Source: Firmicutes bacterium UBA6226 (lineage in GTDB: Bacteria; Bacillota_A; Clostridia; Peptostreptococcales; Acidaminobacteraceae). Taken from it: 31,519 bases of DNA. Position numbers and translations under genes: made by a program. The notes under the pieces were generated by a model. The model had not been told where the DNA came from, ran no database searches, and was given only the letters and a program-made list of their open reading frames with translations. The stretch spans positions 1 to 31,519 of the forward strand of contig DJWQ01000178.1 of the NCBI GenBank assembly GCA_002441045.1. Reading direction: 5' to 3'. Shown piece by piece: positions 14,992 to 22,747 of the stretch. The stretch's first letter is position 1. Each line of letters begins with the position of its first letter.

Positions 14992-15663
14992 ATGTATAAG
15001 ATACTCATCGTTGAAGACGACCCAATTATATCCCGTTCATTGCAAACTTTACTTGAAAATTGGGATTATGAAGTACTTTGTTGTAAAGACTTCAAAGATG
15101 TCATGTCGGATTTTATAAAATTTAGTCCTCACCTCGTCTTACTTGATATATCCCTACCTTACTATAATGGTTATCACTGGTGCACAACGATTCGTACGGT
15201 TTCAAAAGTACCTATACTTTTCATTTCATCTGCCTCTGACAACCTCAATATCGTCATGGCGATGAACATGGGCGCTGACGATTTTGTCGCAAAACCATTT
15301 GATGTCAATGTCCTTGTCGCTAAAATACAAGCGGTATTAAGGCGTGCATACTCCTTTACAGGACAAACAAGGGCACTAGAGCATAAAGGCGTCATCTTAA
15401 ATTTAAATGATACCAGTGTCAGTTATAAGGATCAGAGAGTTGAGCTGACAAAGAATGATTTTAGATTGTTACAGACCTTAATGGAGAACGCTGGGAAAGT
15501 CGTATCCAGGAATGAACTTATGACACGTCTTTGGGAAAGCGATGAGTTTGTGGACGACAATACACTTACGGTAAATATGACACGACTTCGTAAAAAACTT
15601 GAGGAAATTGGGCTACCGGAATGGATTTTAACTAAAAAAGGAATGGGGTATTGGATCGAATGA
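14992..15663 (+). CDS. bceR: OmpR-family response regulator of a Bce-type module
   Basis: A 223-residue regulator with a receiver domain (acidic pair Asp9/Asp10, phosphoacceptor Asp52 in LVLLDISLP, Lys in DDFVAKPFD) and an OmpR/PhoB winged helix (SRNELMTRLWESDEFVDDNTLTVNMTRLRKKL). It starts at ATG 14992 after GGAGG; an in-frame ATG at 14977 lies before that site. It overlaps the kinase gene at ATGA and is followed by BceAB-type transporter genes, the standard order for antimicrobial-peptide resistance modules. The predicted operator is the TTACA-N4-TGTAA palindrome before bceA. A weak promoter (CTGTCA, 18 nt, TAGAAT at 14935-14964) may drive it. Confidence 0.92.
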   Translation: MYKILIVEDDPIISRSLQTLLENWDYEVLCCKDFKDVMSDFIKFSPHLVLLDISLPYYNGYHWCTTIRTVSKVPILFISSASDNLNIVMAMNMGADDFVAKPFDVNVLVAKIQAVLRRAYSFTGQTRALEHKGVILNLNDTSVSYKDQRVELTKNDFRLLQTLMENAGKVVSRNELMTRLWESDEFVDDNTLTVNMTRLRKKLEEIGLPEWILTKKGMGYWIE

Positions 15664-16655
15664 TGTCAGTCTTATTTTCATATTTAAAGAGACATATTAA
15701 GTTCGCGCTGCTTTATTTTTTATACGCATTCATTTTTATCGTTGTTTTTTCTCTCTACGGTTTACCCATCGAAGCAGTTAGTTACGGTTTCGTCTTGTCT
15801 GTTTTTTTCACTGTTATCTTTTTTAGTTATGGGTTTACTCGATATTATAAAACACATCACCAGCTTGAAATTTTAAAGGATCAGGTGACACTTTCTATAG
15901 ATACACTTCCTGATGCAAAAGACCTTCTTGTAAAGGACTATCAGCTCTTGATTGAGACCCTCTTCGACAAATATCACGCACTTGAAACCGACTCAGATTT
16001 TAAAAGAATGGCTCAAATTGACTATTATACACTTTGGGTGCATCAAATTAAAACACCGATTTCTGCTATGTATCTTTTGCTTGAAAGCAATCAAAATGAA
16101 AATACACTGTCATTAAAATCTGAACTTTTCAAAATTGAACAATACGTGGAAATGGTTTTGCATTATCAAAGACTCGAAAGTGAAACTACAGACTTAAAAA
16201 TCCAACATTATGATTTAGAAACTATCGTAAAATCGGTCATTCGGAAGTATAGAACCTTATTCATAGAAAAAGGCATCAAATTAAATCTCAACATATCACA
16301 TCAAATGGTGCTTACAGATGAAAAGTGGTTGTCATTTGCACTTGAACAGATCGTTTCAAATGCTATTAAGTATACGCATCAAGGAGAGATCACAGTAACG
16401 TGTTTGTCAGATCCCTTAAGACTTGTTATCAGTGATACAGGAATTGGAATACAAGAGGAGGATTTACCTCGGATCTTTGAAAAAGGTTTCACCGGATTTA
16501 ATGGAAGGATGAATCGCAAATCAACAGGAATTGGACTTTATCTGTGTAAACAAACGCTTAAAATGCTAGGACACGATATTGATGTCGCTTCTCAGCTAGA
16601 ACAAGGAACAATTGTAACGATCGGTTTAGATCGGCCAAATATCACATTAGAGTAG
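15660..16655 (+). CDS. bceS: Intramembrane-sensing histidine kinase (BceS type)
   Basis: A kinase of about 331 residues with two N-terminal membrane helices (ALLYFLYAFIFIVVFSLYG and VLSVFFTVIFFSYGF) joined by a very short loop, so it has no real extracellular sensor. The phosphoacceptor region YTLWVHQIKTPISAM is characteristic of Bce-type kinases. The ATPase domain has the N-box (EQIVSNAIKY), G1 (ISDTGIGI), F-box (RIFEKGFTG) and G2 (STGIGLYL). In this family the partner ABC transporter does the sensing. ATG 15660 overlaps the bceR stop (ATGA); a TTG at 15651 and an ATG at 15663 are alternative starts. Confidence 0.92.
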   Translation: MMSVLFSYLKRHIKFALLYFLYAFIFIVVFSLYGLPIEAVSYGFVLSVFFTVIFFSYGFTRYYKTHHQLEILKDQVTLSIDTLPDAKDLLVKDYQLLIETLFDKYHALETDSDFKRMAQIDYYTLWVHQIKTPISAMYLLLESNQNENTLSLKSELFKIEQYVEMVLHYQRLESETTDLKIQHYDLETIVKSVIRKYRTLFIEKGIKLNLNISHQMVLTDEKWLSFALEQIVSNAIKYTHQGEITVTCLSDPLRLVISDTGIGIQEEDLPRIFEKGFTGFNGRMNRKSTGIGLYLCKQTLKMLGHDIDVASQLEQGTIVTIGLDRPNITLE

Positions 16656-16673
16656 CTTACAAAACTGTAAGCT
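16654..16673. promoter_or_regulatory. BceR-type operator upstream of bceA
   Basis: AGCTTACAAAACTGTAAGCT is a perfect palindrome with a 4-nt centre that includes TTACA-N4-TGTAA, matching the TNACA-N4-TGTAA consensus reported (from memory) for BceR-like regulators. It overlaps the bceS stop codon and lies about 50 nt upstream of the bceA -10 box. Confidence 0.75.
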
Positions 16674-16680
16674 AAGGATT

Positions 16681-16724
16681 GGAAATGTAAGTTAGATTTA
16701 TGGAACTTCATTTCCTTTTTTTTT
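16681..16724 (+). terminator. Terminator after bceS overlapping the bceA promoter
   Basis: Stem GGAAATG (16681-16687) with CATTTCC (16709-16715), extended after a one-base bulge by AAGTT/AACTT, with a 10-nt loop, followed by nine T residues. The last T is also the first base of the bceA -10 box. Confidence 0.75.
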
Positions 16725-16729
16725 ATAAT
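16701..16729 (+). promoter_or_regulatory. Promoter of bceAB, activator-dependent
   Basis: Perfect -10 TATAAT at 16724-16729, with a poor -35 (TGGAAC, 17 nt upstream). A weak -35 with an OmpR-type operator upstream fits a promoter needing phosphorylated BceR. Confidence 0.6.
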
Positions 16730-16773
16730 GAATATGAAATAGTGATATTTGATCTTAGGAGGTTCAATAAATT

Positions 16774-17541
16774 ATGTCCTTAATGGAAATCAACAATCTA
16801 AAAAAAGTGTATACGACACGGTTTGGCGGAAATCAAGTGACTGCGTTATCCAACGTTACCTTTTCAGTGGAAAAGGGTGAATACTTAGCCATAATGGGCG
16901 AATCCGGTTCTGGCAAAACAACGCTACTAAATATTCTAGCTTCATTAGACCGCCCTACGAGTGGCGAAGTTCTACTCAATAACAAGCCTTTTTCATCTAT
17001 AAAAGATCGTGAGCTGTCTGCATTTAGACGGGATCACTTAGGGTTTGTATTTCAAGATTTCAACTTACTTGATAATTTTTCAGTTCAAGACAACATTTTT
17101 TTACCACTGGTTCTAATGGGAAAAAATTATCATGAAATGTCCAGACGGCTTTCCCCTATCGCAAAGAAACTTGAAATTGGAGAACTCCTTAATAAGTTTC
17201 CTTATGAAATTTCTGGTGGACAAAAACAACGTGCGGCAGTTGCGAGAGCTCTAATTACTAATCCCGATATCATTCTTGCAGATGAACCAACAGGTGCACT
17301 GGATTCAAAAGCGACTGACCATTTATTAAGCTTATTTTCAGAGATAAACGCAGAAGGTCAAACGGTTCTTATGGTAACTCATAGCGTTAAAGCTGCAAGT
17401 CACGCAAAGCGCGTTTTATTTATAAAAGATGGTGAAGTGTTTCATCAGATTTATAGAGGTGGTTTATCAAATGAAGCGCTCTATCAAAAAATATCTGAAA
17501 CGCTAACACTTTTGGCTACTGGGGGGGATTCTGTTGAATAG
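16774..17541 (+). CDS. bceA: ABC transporter ATP-binding protein (BceA type)
   Basis: A 255-residue ATPase of the MacB/LolD-like class. It has Walker A GESGSGKTT, Q-loop FVFQDFNLLD, signature SGGQKQRAAVARAL, Walker B IILADEPTGALD and the H-loop His in MVTHSV. It powers the BceB permease, which removes peptide antibiotics from their lipid targets and signals flux to the kinase. ATG 16774 follows AGGAGG at a rather long 11 nt; ATG 16783 is an alternative. It overlaps bceB by 8 bp. Confidence 0.95.
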   Translation: MSLMEINNLKKVYTTRFGGNQVTALSNVTFSVEKGEYLAIMGESGSGKTTLLNILASLDRPTSGEVLLNNKPFSSIKDRELSAFRRDHLGFVFQDFNLLDNFSVQDNIFLPLVLMGKNYHEMSRRLSPIAKKLEIGELLNKFPYEISGGQKQRAAVARALITNPDIILADEPTGALDSKATDHLLSLFSEINAEGQTVLMVTHSVKAASHAKRVLFIKDGEVFHQIYRGGLSNEALYQKISETLTLLATGGDSVE

Positions 17542-19498
17542 TTCGTTCTATTTAAAAATGGCTGCCTCTAACCTAAAGAAGAACGGTCGTTTATTTGCAC
17601 CGTATATTCTTATGAACATCGGTATCATAACCATGTTTTACATTATGCACGCCATCTCTGTAAATGAAGGATTAAGCCAAATGCCTGGTGCAGAAGCACT
17701 TGCATTCCTTTTAACTTTCGGCACCTATGTCATCGGGATCTTCTCTGCGATTTTTATCTTTTATACCAACAGTTTTTTGATTAAAAGGCGTAAAAAGGAG
17801 ATCGGGTTATACAACATTTTAGGTATGGGAAAACGACATATCGCGGTTATGCTGATGATTGAAACCATCCTGATCGCGCTCTTATGTATCGGTTTAGGAT
17901 TAATTTCAGGGATCGCCCTAAGTAAACTCATGTTTCTAATTCTTTTAAAAATCCTGGGCTTTACAGTATCGCTAAGTTTCTCTGTATCTCTCTCCAGTAT
18001 TTCATTAACCTTCACTTTTTTTGCGACAGTACTCTTAGTTACACTTGTCTATAATCTTGGGCACATTCATCTTTCAAATCCGATTCAGCTTTTAAAAGGA
18101 AGTAATGTCGGTGAAAAAGAGCCAAAGGTAAAATGGATCATGGCATTACTTGGTTTTATCACACTGGGCATAGGTTACTTTATTGCCAATACAGTTGAAG
18201 CACCATTACAAGCTCTATTCACCTTCTTTATAGCAGTTGTCTTAGTGATGATTGGCACCTACTTTATCTTTATCGCTGGTAGCATCGCTATTTTAAAGCT
18301 ACTGAAAAAAAACAAGCAGTTTTACTACACCATCACTCATTTCACATCTATTTCGGGAATGATTTATCGTATGAAGCAAAACGCAGTGGGTTTAGCTAAC
18401 ATCTGCATCTTAAGCACTGCTGTATTGGTTACACTCTCAACGACCGTCTCACTTTACATTGGTATGAAGGATATGATTGATAATCGTTTCACTTCAGATG
18501 TAACCATCTCGAGTTACTTACAAGATAGTGATATTCAGCAAAACGTTCAAAAACTTGTTAATAACGCTGCCGCTGATAACAATGTTACTCTTTATGATTT
18601 TTACCAATACCAGACGCTGACTTCTACTTTTGTTAAAGATGGAATGGCACTCAAAACTTTGGATTATTATAATGTAGATTCGAATACGGTTTATGTTTTG
18701 TATGTAACAGCAAAAGATTATAATCAAATCTATAACGCAAACTTAACGCTTAATGAAAATGAAGTTGTTCTCGTCTCTAACAATGATAAGTATAGTTACC
18801 CACAACTTTTGATAGATTCTGTTAAGTTCGAAGTGGTAGATGAATTAGATCAGTTTGCTGATTTTAAAAAAACAAATGACCCTTTAAACAATGAAATGCT
18901 CATCATATTTAGTAATGAGCAAGTGAGAAATCAAGTGTATTTAAACGCGAGTAAAAATGACGATGTTGAACCATTAAGTTATACTAGTTTTAATATAGAA
19001 GGATCTTCTTCTGACGAAATTAACTTTAACAACTCACTTCAACGAGAAATCAATAGTATTTCTCAGACATATTTGTTTAGCAAACAAAATACAAGAACGG
19101 ATTTCGTCTCCGTATACGGTGGTTTTTTCTTCTTAGGCATCTTCCTAGGGTCATTGTTCTTAATGGCGACGGTAATGATTATCTACTATAAACAAGTTTC
19201 TGAAGGTTATGACGATAAGCTCCGCTTTGAAATCATGCAAAAAGTCGGCATGAGTGTCGATGAAATCAAAAGGACGATTAATACACAGATCATCATGGTA
19301 TTTTTCTTGCCATTATTATTTGCGATGATACACATCACCTTTGCATTTAAAGTAATTACTCAATTATTGGCTTTATTTGGATTCGCTAACATTCCACTTT
19401 TTATACTATGTACTTTTGCCACACTACTGGTATTTGCCTCAATTTATCTTGTGGTTTATCTTCTAACGGCAAGAACCTATTATAAAATCGTTAAATAA
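17534..19498 (+). CDS. bceB: ABC transporter permease (BceB type)
   Basis: A 654-residue permease with about ten membrane helices in the BceB pattern. An N-terminal helix is followed by two FtsX-type regions (first about residues 55-160), and a hydrophilic extracellular domain of roughly 200 residues (about 315-525) lies between helices seven and eight. This domain is the diagnostic feature of Bce-type transporters and is where peptide or lipid-peptide complexes are thought to be recognised. The start is TTG 17534, preceded by a run of seven G residues and overlapping bceA by 8 bp, which suggests translational coupling. The peptide recognised (bacitracin, lantibiotic or other) cannot be told from sequence. 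Confidence 0.93.
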   Translation: MNSSFYLKMAASNLKKNGRLFAPYILMNIGIITMFYIMHAISVNEGLSQMPGAEALAFLLTFGTYVIGIFSAIFIFYTNSFLIKRRKKEIGLYNILGMGKRHIAVMLMIETILIALLCIGLGLISGIALSKLMFLILLKILGFTVSLSFSVSLSSISLTFTFFATVLLVTLVYNLGHIHLSNPIQLLKGSNVGEKEPKVKWIMALLGFITLGIGYFIANTVEAPLQALFTFFIAVVLVMIGTYFIFIAGSIAILKLLKKNKQFYYTITHFTSISGMIYRMKQNAVGLANICILSTAVLVTLSTTVSLYIGMKDMIDNRFTSDVTISSYLQDSDIQQNVQKLVNNAAADNNVTLYDFYQYQTLTSTFVKDGMALKTLDYYNVDSNTVYVLYVTAKDYNQIYNANLTLNENEVVLVSNNDKYSYPQLLIDSVKFEVVDELDQFADFKKTNDPLNNEMLIIFSNEQVRNQVYLNASKNDDVEPLSYTSFNIEGSSSDEINFNNSLQREINSISQTYLFSKQNTRTDFVSVYGGFFFLGIFLGSLFLMATVMIIYYKQVSEGYDDKLRFEIMQKVGMSVDEIKRTINTQIIMVFFLPLLFAMIHITFAFKVITQLLALFGFANIPLFILCTFATLLVFASIYLVVYLLTARTYYKIVK

Positions 19499-19502
19499 AA
19501 AT

Positions 19503-19529
19503 AAAACGCCATGGTCACCATGGCGTTTT
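19503..19529. terminator. Bidirectional terminator between bceB and the convergent operon
   Basis: AAAACGCCATGG and CCATGGCGTTTT separated by a TCA loop: a perfect 12-bp stem with A4/T4 ends, directly after the bceB stop and before the stop of the membrane protein on the other strand. Confidence 0.92.
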
Positions 19530-19531
19530 GT

Positions 19532-20113
19532 TTATTGTTTTGGGTAAATTTGAATGATCTCAGAGTCGTTAAATTTGTATTTCAATGTAACCATCATTGG
19601 CATGAATGCCTCTAAATTGAGTCTCTTTGAGTTAGGAACTTGTATATGAATTTGATGATCACCTTCAGCTACACTTATCTCTGAAAGTATTTCGTCAGCG
19701 CTATTTTTGAAAAAAGCCTCATTCACATTTGAGATTATTTCTGAAAGCGTTTTACCACCTGAGCTATTCACAACGATGGTGTACAAATCATCAGAAACTA
19801 ATTCAATTTCCACTCCAAAATCCGTTACATTTTTCTCATCAAAAGGATTGAGAATAAGTTGAACATCCAAGTACTGTTCATCACCAATTCTATTAATCGC
19901 TTGGAGCGATATTGCATCCGTTTTGTATAAGTCAGTTGAATATTGATCGGTAATAATACTACCGTCTTTAACTTCCAGCGGTTCTTCATTGGTCGTCTCT
20001 GTCTCAAGTATAATTGGATTAATGAGCTGTGTTCTTAAAAATAACCCTACGACAACAATTGCAATGATCACTAAGATGAGATCAATTAACTTCTTCTTTT
20101 GATATTCAGTCAT
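19532..20113 (-). CDS. Membrane-anchored protein of unknown function
   Basis: A 193-residue protein I do not recognise. A short basic N-terminus (TEYQKKKLID) precedes one strong membrane helix (LILVIIAIVVVGLFLRTQLI), so the remaining 160 residues should lie outside the cell. The outer part has alternating hydrophobic strands (YLDVQLILNPF, YTIVVNSSGG, HQIHIQVPNS, MMVTLKYKF) suggesting a beta-rich fold, and one helix around ISNVNEAFFKNSADEIL. ATG 20113 follows GGAGAGG; an in-frame TTG at 20128 lies before it. It lies 33 nt after the ROK kinase gene and is probably the last gene of the kinase/HD-GYP/ROK operon. Confidence 0.75.
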   Translation of the reverse strand: MTEYQKKKLIDLILVIIAIVVVGLFLRTQLINPIILETETTNEEPLEVKDGSIITDQYSTDLYKTDAISLQAINRIGDEQYLDVQLILNPFDEKNVTDFGVEIELVSDDLYTIVVNSSGGKTLSEIISNVNEAFFKNSADEILSEISVAEGDHQIHIQVPNSKRLNLEAFMPMMVTLKYKFNDSEIIQIYPKQ

Positions 20114-20146
20114 GTTTTGCCTCTCCAAACAATTCGTCTGAGACTA

Positions 20147-21091
20147 TTATAACATAACTTTGGAAAGTTCATATGCACCAAAAACGCCTGCATCATCACC
20201 CATTTCTGAAATTCTAAAGGATACATCACCCATCAACCCTGGCATCGCATGTTGCTTTGACTCATCTATAATTTTGCCAAGTAATACTTCTCCCAAAGCT
20301 TCTATGATACCACCACCAAGAATAATCACTTGAGGGTGATAAAGATTTACAAGTGTGCCAATGGCAATCCCAAGGTATCTGGCACAGCGTTCTACCGCCT
20401 CAAGGCCTACCGCATCAAGTTGATCATATGCTTTTCTTAAATCAGAACTCTTGAGTATAGCGCCGGATTCATTTAAAGCATCTTCAAGTATCGTCTTTCT
20501 TCCTTTTCCGATCTGCTTCAAAATATATTTTTGAAGTGCCGTTTTCGAAGCATAAGCCTCTAGACAGCCCTGTGCACCACAGCCGCAGTATGCGCCATCC
20601 GCATTAACAACCATATGTCCAAACTCACCAGCACTTCCCTGTCCCACATAGAGTTTGCCATCGATGATGCTTGCACCGCCTATACCAGTGCCAACAAAAA
20701 CTCCAAGTACATTCTTAATTTTCTCATCTTTTAAATGCTTATATTCTCCAAACATGGCTACATTGACATCATTCCCAATATAGGTAGAAACGTGATACTT
20801 ATCTGACAGTAAACCTGATAGATTAAAATCTCTAAATGGTATATTGGGTGAAAAAGTAACCACACCACTTTCATTTATAATCCCTGGAACGCCGACACCT
20901 ATGCGATCAAGTTCTATTTCGTTGATCTCTAATAAATTATCTATCACTTTAAAAACTTGGCCAATTACAATTTCAAGCCCTTCATTCGCTTTTGTTTTTT
21001 TCTTTTCTCTACCAATTATGTCTCCATTTTCATCGTATAAAACACCCAATATTTTGGTTCCGCCAATGTCTAGTCCTAAAATTGCTTTCAT
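20147..21091 (-). CDS. ROK-family sugar kinase (glucokinase-like)
   Basis: A 314-residue ROK kinase that phosphorylates a hexose, probably glucose, at C6. Motifs are the phosphate-binding LDIGGTK (residues 7-13), catalytic Asp108 in YIGNDVNVAMFGE, FVGTGIGGASI, and the ROK zinc site formed by His159 with CGCGAQGC (Cys169, 171, 176) followed by LEAYAS. There is no N-terminal helix-turn-helix, so it is a kinase and not a ROK repressor. ATG 21091 is preferred because CGGAGG lies just before it; an ATG at 21112, directly after the stop of the HD-GYP gene, has no good site. Its place in a signalling operon is unusual. N-acetylmannosamine or another hexose as substrate cannot be excluded. Confidence 0.88.
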   Translation of the reverse strand: MKAILGLDIGGTKILGVLYDENGDIIGREKKKTKANEGLEIVIGQVFKVIDNLLEINEIELDRIGVGVPGIINESGVVTFSPNIPFRDFNLSGLLSDKYHVSTYIGNDVNVAMFGEYKHLKDEKIKNVLGVFVGTGIGGASIIDGKLYVGQGSAGEFGHMVVNADGAYCGCGAQGCLEAYASKTALQKYILKQIGKGRKTILEDALNESGAILKSSDLRKAYDQLDAVGLEAVERCARYLGIAIGTLVNLYHPQVIILGGGIIEALGEVLLGKIIDESKQHAMPGLMGDVSFRISEMGDDAGVFGAYELSKVML

Positions 21092-21112
21092 TCTAACCTC
21101 CGTTTGCGTCAT

Positions 21113-22747
21113 TTAATCGTGTACATTCTCTTTGCCCTTTTCAAGTTGCTCGTAATGTTTGAGTACTTCAATTATTTTATCAAAATTCTCAATAAATAAA
21201 TCTACTAATCTCGGATCAAACATAAGCCCACGTTGTTCGATGATATAAGTCTTAGATGCTTCTATTGACCAAGCCTTTTTATATACACGATCATGAGAGA
21301 GTGCATCGAATACATCTGTAATAGAGACAATTCGAGCGTATATTGGAATTTCTTCCCCAACCAGCCCCTCAGGGTATCCTGTACCATTCCACTTTTCATG
21401 ATGATAATGAGAAATTTGCTGAGCAAACTTTAATAACTGATGATTCGATTTTTTAAAAAGCTTACTACCAATGGTTGTATGGGTTTTAATATACTCAAAC
21501 TCTTCAGTTGTCAACTTACCCGGCTTAAGTAACACAGAATCTCGAATCCCTATCTTACCAACATCATGCATCATACTGGCAATCTTGAAATCTCGAAGCT
21601 CAGACTTTTCAAATCCAATTTCTTTTGCAATAATACCAGCGATTTCTGCGACTCTATAAACGTGTGTACCGGTTTCACCATCTCTCGCTTCAACGATACT
21701 ACTCATTCTGCTTAGCATTTCATATAATGCTTCGTCTGTATCTTGTTCCAGTAAAAAGTTATCTAGTGATAAGGATAAGTTTTTTAAAAACAGGTTGATA
21801 AAGCTCTCATTTTCTGTAGTAATTTCTCCATTTATGATATAGATATAGCTCTCTGTATGACTTTTAATCGTGGGTTTATGTATGCCGAGGTAAAACTTTC
21901 TAGAATCATCAACCTTGTTTAAGCATTCCTGACTTGTCGTTTTGACGATACTATCGTCAAAGCAATTCTTTAAACCGAGGATTTTTTTGATTGCTTCCAA
22001 ATCTTCATTAATATAAGGCTTGAAATCACCTGTTGCAGCAATAACGCGATAATCACCTTCATGCGTAATTAATCTACCATTTTCAAAATGTCTGTTAACT
22101 AAAACTAAAGTGTTTTGGGAGTTAATCAAGGCCACTAGCTGTTCTAAAATACCATTTAAGAAATTCGTCAGCCCTAAGCTTTCATAATTGAAGAGTAAGC
22201 TCGTCGAATGAATTACTTTTTCAAGTCCCAACTTATAAGAATTAATTTTCATAATATCCCTATAGTTTCTAAGACACCCTGTTACAGCACTTGAAAGACT
22301 CGTCGCAGTTAAATCTGTCTTAGCTCTATAATCATTGATATCGTAATCCAACATGATTCTTTCTTCAGGTGCAAGACCTGGATGCCCTGTTCTTAGAATA
22401 ATTCTAATTCTATCGTTATTAAGGGTTTCTCTGACGAGCTTCACAAGTCTAAGGCCTGCATCGTCTGTCTCCATAACAACATCAAGTAGCATAACAGCGA
22501 TATCTGAGTGAATCTCTAAATATTCAAGCGCTTCTTGCATTGAATATAGATGAATCAATTGAACCGATTGGTTTTCAAAACTTAAATTTCTAAGAGATAA
22601 TTTTGTAATCTGATGCACAACTTCATCATCATCCACCACTAAAATTTTATAGCTATGGACCGCTTTACTTTTGGCATTTGGCATCTCATTTATGAAATCT
22701 AACGCCAATCTATCTGGATCTAAAGACATATACTTTAGTGTATTCAT
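21113..22747 (-). CDS. Response regulator with DUF3369 and HD-GYP domain (c-di-GMP phosphodiesterase type)
   Basis: A 544-residue regulator. Residues about 33-165 are a receiver with the acidic pocket Asp39-41 and phosphoacceptor Asp89 (VMLLDVVME). Residues about 175-335 fit DUF3369, a GAF-like linker often found between receiver and HD-GYP domains. Residues about 345-520 are an HD-GYP domain with the metal-binding His394-Asp395 (MMHDVGKIGI), the HYHHEKWNGTGYPEGL block including the GYP triplet 457-459, and ARIVSITDVFDALS. All signature residues are present, so hydrolysis of cyclic di-GMP is expected. The gene overlaps the sensor kinase gene by 4 bp (ATGA), so the two form a cognate pair. Confidence 0.93.
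   Translation of the reverse strand: MNTLKYMSLDPDRLALDFINEMPNAKSKAVHSYKILVVDDDEVVHQITKLSLRNLSFENQSVQLIHLYSMQEALEYLEIHSDIAVMLLDVVMETDDAGLRLVKLVRETLNNDRIRIILRTGHPGLAPEERIMLDYDINDYRAKTDLTATSLSSAVTGCLRNYRDIMKINSYKLGLEKVIHSTSLLFNYESLGLTNFLNGILEQLVALINSQNTLVLVNRHFENGRLITHEGDYRVIAATGDFKPYINEDLEAIKKILGLKNCFDDSIVKTTSQECLNKVDDSRKFYLGIHKPTIKSHTESYIYIINGEITTENESFINLFLKNLSLSLDNFLLEQDTDEALYEMLSRMSSIVEARDGETGTHVYRVAEIAGIIAKEIGFEKSELRDFKIASMMHDVGKIGIRDSVLLKPGKLTTEEFEYIKTHTTIGSKLFKKSNHQLLKFAQQISHYHHEKWNGTGYPEGLVGEEIPIYARIVSITDVFDALSHDRVYKKAWSIEASKTYIIEQRGLMFDPRLVDLFIENFDKIIEVLKHYEQLEKGKENVHD

Noticed and set aside
14756..15008. Small minus-strand open frames between iclR and bceR
   Set aside because: They run through the iclR promoter and operator, lack a ribosome binding site and show no protein character.
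20147..21091. ROK-family transcriptional repressor
   Set aside because: There is no N-terminal helix-turn-helix; the protein begins directly with the ATP-binding LDIGGTK motif.
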